From Rhodanobacteraceae bacterium (GTDB lineage: Bacteria > Pseudomonadota > Gammaproteobacteria > Xanthomonadales > SZUA-5): 64,000 nt of DNA. Where the stretch lies: assembly GCA_016717705.1 (NCBI GenBank), contig JADKFD010000021.1, positions 1 to 64,000 on the forward strand, given 5' to 3'. The position numbers and the translations under genes are program-made. Shown in pieces: positions 33,997 through 42,837 of this stretch; the stretch's first letter is position 1, and every line of letters starts with the position of its first letter. Below the pieces are notes generated by a model. That model saw only the letters and a program-made list of their open reading frames with translations. It did not search any database and had not been told where the DNA came from.

Positions 33997-36692
33997 TCAC
34001 CGCTCCACCGAATACAAACGCCACTCCCCCAGCCGACCCGGCATCAGCTGCGATGCGCATTCCGAAAACCGGATGCCGGAGCCGGCGACCAGGTCCTTGA
34101 CCGTGCTCGACACCAGGATCTGATCCGGCAGCGATTCGGCCGATACCTGACGCGCGATCTCGATGGCCAATCCACCGACGCGATCGCCAAAAACGTCGCA
34201 TTCGCCGGTGTGCAGCCCGCTGTGGACGCTGATGTTGAGCCGTTGCGCAAACGCGCGGATGGCGCATGCGGCGCGAATCGCGCGCGCCGGCCCATCGAAG
34301 GTGGCCAGCACCTGATCATCATCGACGTCGACCACCTTGCCCTTGAACAGCTCGACTTCCTTGCGGAAATACACGGTGTGCCGCGCGCTGGAGTCGGCGC
34401 CGACGCTGGTCTGCCCGAGCGGGTCCGCCAGGCGTGCCACCAGCACCGTCGCCAGCACCCGATCGAATCCCGAGGCGTGCCGGACACCGGTCAGAAACTC
34501 CTCGATTTCGTCGAGGATCTCGTCTTGCGCGCCGACAAAAGGCAAATGATCGACACCCGGCAGCTCGACGAATTTCGCGCCCGGTATGTGTTCGGCCAGG
34601 TAACGCCCCTCCTCCACCTTCAGGCACTGGTCGCCGCTGCGATGCACCACCAGGGTAGGCACGCGCACGGTGGGCAACACGTGGCGGATGTCGATCTCGG
34701 TATTCATGCGCGTCAGCGCCACCGCGGCACCCGGGCTGGCACCGCGGCGCAAGTAGGCCGCCCACCACTGACGAAACGCGGGATCCGCTGCCACACTGGG
34801 CGCGCGAGCCTCCAATCCCACCGGTCCGCCCCAGTGATTGCGGATTTCTTCGAGGAACTGGTCGCGCTGCGCCAGCGTCGGGCCCCAGGGATAGCCTTGG
34901 CCTGCAGTCGCCGGGCGTAACTGCCGATCATCACCAGGGCAATGGTGCGCTCCGGATAAGTGGCCGCGAACAGGCTGCACATCGGTCCGCCCTCGGACAC
35001 CCCGCAGAGCACCGCGCGCTCGCTACCGACTGCCTCCATCACCGCGCGCACATCGTCCATGCGCTGTTCCAGCGTCGGCAGTTGGTCCAGCGGCACGCGA
35101 TCGGACAGGCCGGTGCCGCGCTTGTCGAACAGGATCACGCGGGCGAATCCGGCCAGCCGCCGCAGGAAGCGCGCGAACGAGTCCTCGGTCCAGAAATATT
35201 CAAGGTGCGAAATCCAGCCCATGACGAAGACCAGGTCGAGCGGCGCGTCGCCAATCACCTGGTAGGCGATGTTGACCTCGCCGCTGCGCGCGTAATGCAC
35301 CTCGGGAATCTGCAGATGCGCCTCGGAATCGACGCGCGAGGGCACGCTCGACCGGTTGCTGGCTGGCGCCGCGACCAGCGCCGGCGCCCGCGCAGCACCG
35401 CTCGCGCCCGATTCGGTCGGCCAGGAATCACCGAAGCGCGAGCGCAGTTCCAGTTCCTGGTGCACGCTCTTCAGATCCAGGTGCAGGTCACGCGTGGCCT
35501 GGTAGCGGTGTTCGCGGTCCTTGCGCAGCGCCTTGCCGACGATGCGTTCCAGCTCGGGTGGCGCGCCTGCCAGCAGTTGCGACAGCGGCTGCGGCTGGCG
35601 TTCCAGGATGGCAGCAATGATGTCGCTGGCGGAGGCACCGCTGAACGGTGTGCGCCCGGTGAGCATTTCGTACAGCACCACGCCCAGGCTGAACACGTCG
35701 CCGCGCGCGTCGACCGCGTGCCCGCGCGCCTGCTCCGGTGACATGTAGCTGACCGTGCCCAGGATCATGCCGGGCGTGGTCTGCAGGCGGTCGACCTCGA
35801 CCGCATTGACCGGCTTGGCCAGTCCGAAATCCAGCAATTTCACATAGCCATCGGGCCGGACCATGATGTTTTCCGGCTTGATGTCGCGATGCACGATGCC
35901 CGCGTTGTGCGCGGCATCGAGCGCGCCGGCAATCTGCACGCCGATGGCCAGGGCGTCGCCAAGGCGCATCCGCGCAGCGACCAGCAGCGCCCGCAGCGTC
36001 TGCCCCTCGATATGCTCGGTGGCGATGTAGTGGTGCCCGTCGGCCTCGCCCACCTCGTGAATGATCAGGATATTCGGATGATTCAGCGCACTGATCGCGC
36101 GCGCCTCGCGGACGAAGCGCCGCAGCCATTCGCCGTTGCGGGTGAAGCGTCCCGACAACAGCTTGAGCGCGACTTTTCGATCCAGTTGGGTGTCACGCGC
36201 CAGATAGACCTTGCCCATGCCGCCGGCGCCAAGCACCGACAGCACCTCGTAGCGGCCCACGCTGGTGCCCGGCTTGACCGTGCCGGCACGCCGCACCGGG
36301 CTGCTGTCGGCGCGCAACGGGGATGCGGAATCGCCGCTGCGAACGAGGGCAACCGTATTCGATTCGGAAGTCAGCAGCATCGGAGCAACGAAGCGGTAAC
36401 CGCGTCCGGGCACGGTTTCGATATAAGTCTCACCGCCCGGATGGCCGAGAACCTTGCGCAGCACCGCGACATGCTGGGCCACGTTCGATTCGTCGATCGC
36501 GTGACGGGCGCCGATCCGCTCGAGCAACTGCCGCTTGCTGAGCACCTGTCGATCTTCTTCGACCAGCGCCACCAGGACCGCGAACGCCGCAGGATCGAGC
36601 GCGATCAGCTGCTCGTCGCGCAGCAGCGTGCGCATCGCCGTGTCCACCCGGAATGGCCCGAACTCATGGACATGCCACACCGATTGAGGCAT
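33997..36692 (-). CDS. wHTH / Ser-Thr kinase / alpha-beta hydrolase / cyclase-like fusion, frameshifted
   Basis: A four-module protein of about 898 residues, starting at ATG 36692 with GGGAG upstream. About 5-105: OmpR-type winged helix (ALDPAAFAVLVALVE; GGETYIETVPGRGYRF). About 146-405: protein kinase with glycine loop LGAGGMGKVYLARD, VALKLL lysine, HRDIKPENIM, DFGLAKP and SPEQARG. About 495-735: alpha/beta hydrolase (HYARSGEVNIAYQVIGDAP; nucleophile elbow CGVSEGG). About 740-895: class III cyclase-like tail (ATFDGPARAIRAACAIRAF, HSGLHTGECDVFGDRVGG). The cyclase's first metal Asp motif is gone and the second reads DVDDDQ, so it is probably a non-catalytic module. One lost base at about 34898-34902 splits the gene after GSYARRLQA. 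Confidence 0.8.
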
Positions 36693-36959
36693 TGCCGCTC
36701 CCTGGGGACCCTCTCCAGCAGAATTACCGAGTTTGACCTGCGCACTGCACCGTAACCCGGCGCAACTCTGACTGCACGTAAAATCAGGGCAGCGCGGGCC
36801 AATTGTAGACCACGGTTGCGCAGGCAGCGGGCGCGTCCGTGCCACGCCCGCACCTGCGCCGCGCCTGATCGCGGCCTTCGGCCGCTCTCACCGAACACCC
36901 AGTAAAGCATTGATTTGCCGGTCAGGTTGGCCGCAGGGATCAGGTGACCTGCAGGGTCG

Positions 36960-38861
36960 TCAGCGGTACCCTGCTGCCTGCAACTCGAACAGTTCGGCAT
37001 AGCGGCGGCCAGCGGCGAGCAGTTCCTCGTGCGTGCCGACCTCCTCGATCTGGCCAGCTTCCAGCACCAGGATGCGATCGGCCATGCGCACGGTGGAGAA
37101 GCGGTGCGAGATCAGCACTGCGGTCTTGCCGGCGCTGAGTTCCTTGAAGCGCTGGAACACCTCGAACTCGGCGCGCGCGTCGAGCGCCGCGGTGGGCTCG
37201 TCGAGAATCAGCAGCTCGGCGTCGCGCATGTAGGCGCGGGCGATGGCGATCTTCTGCCACTCGCCGCCGGAGAGGTCGACGCCGGTCTTGAAGCGCTTGC
37301 CGAGCACCTGATCGTAGCCGCCTGGGCAGCGCGCGATCACCTCGTCGGCCAGCGCGCGGCGCGCGGCTTCGACGATGCGTCCGCGGTCTTCCCGCGCGTC
37401 GATCTGGCCGACCGCGATGTTCTCGGCGGCGCTCAGGTGGTAGCGCACGAAATCCTGGAAGATCACGCCGATGTGGGCGCGCAGCTGCTCGATGTCGTAC
37501 TCGCGCAGATCGCATCCGTCGAGCAGGATGCGGCCCTCGTCGGGGTCATAGAGGCGCGCCAGCAGCTTGACCAGCGTGGTCTTGCCGGCGCCATTTTCTC
37601 CGACCAGCGCCAGCACCTCGCCCGCGTGCAGCGTGAAATCGAGATGGCGCACGGCCCAGCGCTCGGCACCCGGATAGCGGAAACCGACGTCCTCGAACAC
37701 GAAACCCTGGCGGATCGGGACCGGGAACGGCCGCGGGTTCGGCGGCGGGACGATCTCCGGGCGGATCTCGAAGAACGAGAACAGGTCGTCGAGATACAAC
37801 GCCTGGCCGGCGACCTGCGAGAACCCCATCAGCAGGTTCTCCAGCAGGTTGCGCAGGCGGCGGAACGAGCCGGCGAGAAAGGTCAGGTCGCCGATCGAGA
37901 AGTCGCCGCGCACCGTGCGCCAGGCGATGAACGCGTAGGCGACGTAGTAACCCAGCGTGCCGAGCGCGGTCAGCAGTCCACCCCAGCCCGCACGGCGAAT
38001 CGCCAGCGCCCGGTTGGCAGCGTAGAAGCGTTCCGACAGCGTGCGATAGCGCTCGATCAGAAAGGCGTTCAGCCCGAAGATCTTCACTTCCTTGGCGGTC
38101 TCGACGCTGGCGCCGGTCTGGCGCACGTAGTCGAGTTCGCGCCGCTCCGGCGTCCATTGGTAGTTCAGCGAGTAGCTCTGCGCGTTGAAGTGCGCCTCGC
38201 CGATGAAGGCGGGCACCAGCGCCAGCGCCAACAAGCGCGATCAGCCACGGCGCGTAGACGACGAGCCCCACGGCGAAGCTCGCGACGGTGACCACGTCCT
38301 GCGCCTGGCCGAACAACTGGCTGATCAGCGTCATGCGCCCCATGGCCTGCCGCCGCGCGCGATCGAGCTGGTCCTGAAGTTCGCTGTCCTCGAAATCCTC
38401 CAGGTCCAGCGTCGCCGCGTGCTCCATCAGGCGCACGCTGGTCGCATTGGTAAAGCGCTCCGACAACAGTGAATCGATCAGCGAAACCACGCGGCCGAAC
38501 ACGTCCGAGAGCACCGCGAGGGCGAATTCGAGCAGCAGCAGCCTGCCCAGCGGATCGAGCTGACCACTGCTCCATGCGGCCCAGGTTCGTGCGCCGCGAC
38601 GCCGGCCTGCACCAGACCGACCACCTGGTCGATGATCAGCTTGCCGATGTACAACATCACCACCGGCAGCAACGCACGCAGCAACCGCAGACACAGGTTC
38701 GACAGCGTCAGCGCCGGGCTGGTCTGCCACACCAGCTTGATGAAAGGCGGCAGGTTTTTCAGCGCCCCGAAGCGCTCGCGCAGCGTCGCTGGCGTGGGCA
38801 CGCCGTGGGCGCCGCCGGAAGGTCCACTGGCACGACCACCCATGGTGTACTGGCGAGGCAT
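36960..38861 (-). CDS. ABC exporter (membrane + ATPase half-transporter), two frameshifts
   Basis: Type IV ABC half-transporter with fused membrane and nucleotide-binding domains. The start at ATG 38861 has GGGAGG directly upstream. The membrane part reads in three frames: LPPFIKLVWQTSPALTLSN to about 38583, then LGRLLLLEFALAVLSDVFG to about 38234, then LALALVPAFIGEAHFNAQ onward. Restoring one lost base near 38578-38585 and removing one extra A at 38233-38234 gives a continuous six-helix domain. The ATPase is complete: Walker A GENGAGKTT, signature LSGGEWQK, Walker B LLILDEPTAALD and the switch ISHRFSTV. Possible cargo: lipid or peptide; not shown by neighbours. Confidence 0.8.
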
Positions 38862-39199
38862 TGCCTCCCCCCCAAGAGGGTGCCGATCAGGATCGAATGC
38901 ACCAACAAGAATGGCATCGCGCGGCGCCGCGCTGCTGCCCAACCCGAATCCAGGGACCTCCGCTCGATGAACGGTCGACAGTACGGTAGGATGTAGCGGG
39001 GCGCACCGGAACCGCATCGTTGATCTACGGGCTCGCCGCACCGGACGCAATCGATGCGCATGGCCGCGCGTGGACCGATGGTCCACGCTGCGCCAGCTCC
39101 GCCCATGTCGGATTTTTCCTACAGATGGGCGCGGAGCTTTCCGACTGACGGATGGCGCTGCTTTGGGCATGCTGGCCGCGGGTCCCAGGGACATTCGCG
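38862..39199. other. Divergent ABC-recQ region, no gene seen
   Basis: 338 bases with no supported frame. The promoters of the ABC exporter (minus) and recQ (plus) should lie here. I see no clear promoter, operator or repeat. Confidence 0.4.
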
Positions 39200-41248
39200 A
39201 TGACGAACAACGCACCCGCACGCTTCCCCTGGCGACCCCGACCTTGCGTGGCCAACCCAGCCATGACCATCGATCTGCAAGGCCAGCTTGCCGAGCACTT
39301 TGGATTCGACCAATTCCAGCCGGGCCAGCGCGCGGTCATCGATTGCCTGTTGGCGGGGCGCTCGGCGGCTGCGGTGTTTCCGACCGGAGGCGGCAAGTCT
39401 CTGTGTTATCAACTGCCGGCGCTGTTGCTGCCCGGCGTGACCCTGGTGGTGTCGCCGCTGATCGCACTGATGAAGGACCAGATCGATGCGCTCGCGCGGC
39501 GCGGCATTGCCGCGCGCCGGCTGGATTCCTCCCTGGATGCGCAGGCCTACCGCGAGGTCATGTCGCAATTGCGCATGGGTAGCCTGCGGCTGCTCTATGT
39601 GGCGCCCGAGCGCTTCAACAACGAGCGTTTCCGCGCGGCCATGGCGAGCGTGCGCATCAGTCTGTTCGCCATCGACGAGGCCCATTGCATCTCCGAATGG
39701 GGGCACAATTTTCGCCCCGATTATCTGAAGCTGGCCGGGATCGCGCGTGAACTGAAGGTCGAACGTGTGCTCGCGCTGACCGCGACGGCGACGCCGCCGG
39801 TACTCGCCGACATCTGCCGCGTGTTCGAGATCGAATCTGAAGACGCCGTTCGTACCGGTTTCCACCGCCCGAACCTGCAACTGCTGACCGCCGTGGTCGA
39901 CGCGCCCGAACGCGATGCGCGTTTGATCGATGCGCTGACCCGCCGTCCAGCCGGTCCCGGCATCGTCTACGTCACCCGCCAACAGACGGCGGAAACGCTC
40001 AGCGCCAAGCTGGTCGCCGCCGGGCTGCCGGCACGCGCCTACCACGCGGGGCTGGATGCGCCGGAGCGCAGCGACGTCCAGGAGTGGTTCCTGGCCTCCT
40101 CGACCGCGCTGGTGGTGGCGACCATTGCCTTCGGCATGGGCATCGACAAGGCCGATATCCGCCATGTTTATCACTACAACCCGCCGAAATCGCTGGAGAA
40201 CTATGCGCAGGAAATTGGCCGCGCCGGGCGCGACGGTCTGCCGTCGGTGTGTCAGATCTTCTACTGCAGCGACGATCTGAATGTGCTCGAAAATTTCGTC
40301 TACGGCGACACGCCGGACGCAAACGCCGTGGTTGCGCTGGTCGACTTCCTGTTTTCCAGCGGCGAGGCTTTCGACCTGGCCTTGTACGAGACCGCCAACC
40401 GCTTCGACATCCGCCCGCTGGTGTTGCGCACCTTGCTGACCTATCTCGAACTCGACGGCTACCTTGCGGAAGGGACGCCGTTCTACGCCGACTACAGTTT
40501 CCAACCGATGGTCAGCTCGGCTGACATCCTGTCGCGCTTTGAAGGCGAGCGCCGGCAGTTCCTGGCGCGTCTGCTGGCGCAAGCAAGCAAGCGCCGAACC
40601 TGGTTCAGCATCAATCTCGAAGACAGTGCGCGGCAACTGGGCTGCGCGCGCGAGCGCATCGTCAAGGCGCTCGACTGGCTGGGTGAGCAGCAACTGCTGA
40701 AAGTCGAAGTCGCCGGTGTGCGCAATTGCTTCCGGCGACTGCGCGAGCCCGACAATCTTGCCGCGCTGGCGGCAGAGTTGCACTGTCGAATGCTCAAGCG
40801 CGAAGGCGCCGAACTGGCGCGGCTCGCCCAGGTTCTGGCGCTGATTGGCAGCCCGGCCTGCCGCAGCCGCCAGCTCAGCGCACACTTCGGCGAGACGCTG
40901 GCGCACGACTGCGGCAACTGCAGCGCCTGTCTGGGTGAGTCGCAGCCGCTGCCGCAACGCACTGCGCGGACCATCGAGGATGAGCTTGCCACCCGGCTCG
41001 CGCCCTTGCTCAAATCGGCCGGCAAGACGCTGGGCAATCCGCGCAGTCTGACGCGCTTTTTGTGTGGCTGCAGCTCACCCGCACTGACCCGGGCCCGGCT
41101 GGCAAAACACGCGCTATTCGGCGTGCTCTACGAAGTGCCGTTTGCGCAGGTGCTGGAGTGGTCTCACGCACTGCTGACGGATGCGGGTCGGCAAGCGCGC
41201 GCGCAGCTGTCAACCGAGCCCGAGGACGTCCCTGCCGCTGCCGATTGA
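39200..41248 (+). CDS. recQ: ATP-dependent DNA helicase RecQ
   Basis: SF2 3'-5' helicase in recombination repair and replication-fork restart. The start is ATG 39200 (AGGGA eight bases upstream); an ATG at 39263 (MTIDLQGQL) is closer to the conserved N terminus. Motifs in order: FQPGQRAVID, Walker A FPTGGGKSLCYQ, DEAHC, TATATPPV, ATIAFGMGIDKADIRHV and the arginine-finger QEIGRAGRDG. A C-terminal zinc-binding cysteine cluster (CRSRQ; CGNCSACLGE) and winged-helix region complete it, at about 682 residues. Confidence 0.93.
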   Translation: MTNNAPARFPWRPRPCVANPAMTIDLQGQLAEHFGFDQFQPGQRAVIDCLLAGRSAAAVFPTGGGKSLCYQLPALLLPGVTLVVSPLIALMKDQIDALARRGIAARRLDSSLDAQAYREVMSQLRMGSLRLLYVAPERFNNERFRAAMASVRISLFAIDEAHCISEWGHNFRPDYLKLAGIARELKVERVLALTATATPPVLADICRVFEIESEDAVRTGFHRPNLQLLTAVVDAPERDARLIDALTRRPAGPGIVYVTRQQTAETLSAKLVAAGLPARAYHAGLDAPERSDVQEWFLASSTALVVATIAFGMGIDKADIRHVYHYNPPKSLENYAQEIGRAGRDGLPSVCQIFYCSDDLNVLENFVYGDTPDANAVVALVDFLFSSGEAFDLALYETANRFDIRPLVLRTLLTYLELDGYLAEGTPFYADYSFQPMVSSADILSRFEGERRQFLARLLAQASKRRTWFSINLEDSARQLGCARERIVKALDWLGEQQLLKVEVAGVRNCFRRLREPDNLAALAAELHCRMLKREGAELARLAQVLALIGSPACRSRQLSAHFGETLAHDCGNCSACLGESQPLPQRTARTIEDELATRLAPLLKSAGKTLGNPRSLTRFLCGCSSPALTRARLAKHALFGVLYEVPFAQVLEWSHALLTDAGRQARAQLSTEPEDVPAAAD

Positions 41249-41253
41249 ATCCC

Positions 41254-42585
41254 TCAATCGCAGCGCAGCCCCCCGACCCGCGCGACGCGCACCAGCGCGA
41301 GGGTCTGCACGCCGTCGCTGCCTTCCAGGCGGGCGCTGGCGTGATCGCAATCCGTGAATGTCAGATCGACGCGCCCCCAGGCTGCGCGCTGCACCAGCGC
41401 CGGGTCGTAGTCGCTGTAACGCCCACCAGAAAAGCGCAGCAGGTCGACGCGCAGGGTTTCGCCGTAGCGGGGTGTCGTCGCTACCACGCCGACCAGGTTC
41501 AGGTTGCTGCGATCATCGCGATAGCCGTAGAAATAGACCAGCAGGCGTCCATCGGGTTGCCATTGCAGGGTGAAACCCTGGCCATCCTTGTTCGGGTCGT
41601 ACCAGGAGCCGCTGAGCGCGGCGGGATTGCCGATGGGCACGGCGGCAGTCAGCTGGGCGACGAGGAAATCCTGTGCCTGGCGCTGCACCTCGGCGGGAAA
41701 GCCGCCGTGCCCGGCGCCAGCGACCTCGACCATCTGCACGCTGCGGCCGGCCGCCTGCAGGGCGTCGCGCAGGCGCCGACTTTGGCGGATCGGCACGGTC
41801 GGATCGGCGGTTCCGTGGACGATCAGGAACGGCGGGTCGGCGGCATCCACCCAGGTGACGGGATTCAGTTGCCGCGCCAGTTCGCGATACAGCGGATAGG
41901 GATTGGCGCTGCTGCCGGCTTGCGCGCGCAGTACGCCGATCCCCTCGTCGGCCGCGGTGAATCCCAGCAGCATCGATTCCGGCGAGTTGAAGGCGTCGTG
42001 CGCAATGCCGCCACCGTCCGGAACCATCTGCACGATGTCGGTCGGACCGTAATAGTCGACCACCGCCTGCACGCGGCTCGAATAGCCGTCCGCCACTCCG
42101 ACCGCGCCTTCGATCAATCCGACATCTCCGGATGTGCCGAGCAGCGCGACCAGATGCCCGCCTGCCGACGAACCCCAGGCGCCGATGCGCCCGGCGTGCA
42201 GGCCGTAGCTGGTCGCATTGGCGCGCAACCAGCGCACCGCCGCCTTGACGTCATGGATCTGCGCCGGGAAGCTCACCTGCTGATCGCCAAACTGGCCTGC
42301 CTGAGAGGTCAGTCGATAGCTGATCGAGGCCACCGCGATGCCACGCGCATTGAGCTCCGCCGCGCTCTGCGCGGGAAAGCGCGAGCCGGCCGACCAGCCA
42401 CCGCCGTGCACCCAGACCACCAGCGGCGCGGGTGTGGCCAGGCTGGCCGGGCGATAAAGGTCGAGTTGCAGCGCGCGCCCGCCGACCGTGGCGTAGGTCA
42501 GCGCGGCGTGGGTGGGTTGGGTCTGGGCATGCAGCCACACCGGCCACAGGCAGGTGACCAGGACGAGGCAACGCAGGATCTTCAA
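41254..42585 (-). CDS. Secreted alpha/beta-hydrolase esterase with C-terminal beta domain
   Basis: BD-FAE/lipase-like secreted esterase. I start it at TTG 42585, with GGGAG eight bases before and a signal peptide (LKILRCLVLVTCLWPVWLHAQ) after. The oxyanion motif HGGGWSAGSR, the nucleophile elbow GSSAGGH, the Asp in HGTADPTVP and the His in GAGHGGFPAE make up a full catalytic triad. Residues about 320-443 are an extra domain (GSWYDPNKDGQGFTLQW, VYFYGYRDD) of a type I know from other Xanthomonadales secreted proteins, probably for substrate or surface binding. An open frame runs on upstream to 44229, antisense to the next gene, and was not used. Confidence 0.82.
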   Translation of the reverse strand: MKILRCLVLVTCLWPVWLHAQTQPTHAALTYATVGGRALQLDLYRPASLATPAPLVVWVHGGGWSAGSRFPAQSAAELNARGIAVASISYRLTSQAGQFGDQQVSFPAQIHDVKAAVRWLRANATSYGLHAGRIGAWGSSAGGHLVALLGTSGDVGLIEGAVGVADGYSSRVQAVVDYYGPTDIVQMVPDGGGIAHDAFNSPESMLLGFTAADEGIGVLRAQAGSSANPYPLYRELARQLNPVTWVDAADPPFLIVHGTADPTVPIRQSRRLRDALQAAGRSVQMVEVAGAGHGGFPAEVQRQAQDFLVAQLTAAVPIGNPAALSGSWYDPNKDGQGFTLQWQPDGRLLVYFYGYRDDRSNLNLVGVVATTPRYGETLRVDLLRFSGGRYSDYDPALVQRAAWGRVDLTFTDCDHASARLEGSDGVQTLALVRVARVGGLRCD

Positions 42586-42680
42586 GGCAGTGGCTCCCCG
42601 GACGGATTCTTGTGTCAACGCACTCGGTGAGACACGGTTGACGTCGGTATTGCGGCGCTGCTCAGTCGAAGCGAGGCAGC

Positions 42681-42718
42681 GGGGAGCCGGGGGGGGCCGG
42701 GGGGGGGCGGCCGGGGGG
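42681..42718 (+). other. Dense guanine runs, G-quadruplex-like
   Basis: G runs of 4, 8, 9 and 6 separated by two or three bases (CC and CGGCC type spacers) in the divergent promoter region between the esterase and the LplT-PlsC gene. It fits the G-quadruplex pattern. Such a run is also a likely place for sequencing error. Confidence 0.7.
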
Positions 42719-42837
42719 TCCCGCGCTTGGCAGCGGTGATACCCGACGGCGCGCCAGCTGATCCGCGTCGATGAGCGGTCACAGCCCGGCCACTGCGGTG
42801 CTAGCCTGCGCAACGCATCCCCCACTCGGCTTCGCGC

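Noticed and set aside
33997..34430. Active adenylate cyclase
   Set aside because: The metal-binding aspartates of class III cyclases are not conserved, so I call it a cyclase-like module only.
39119..40957. Minus-strand open frame of 612 codons
   Set aside because: Antisense to recQ, no motifs.
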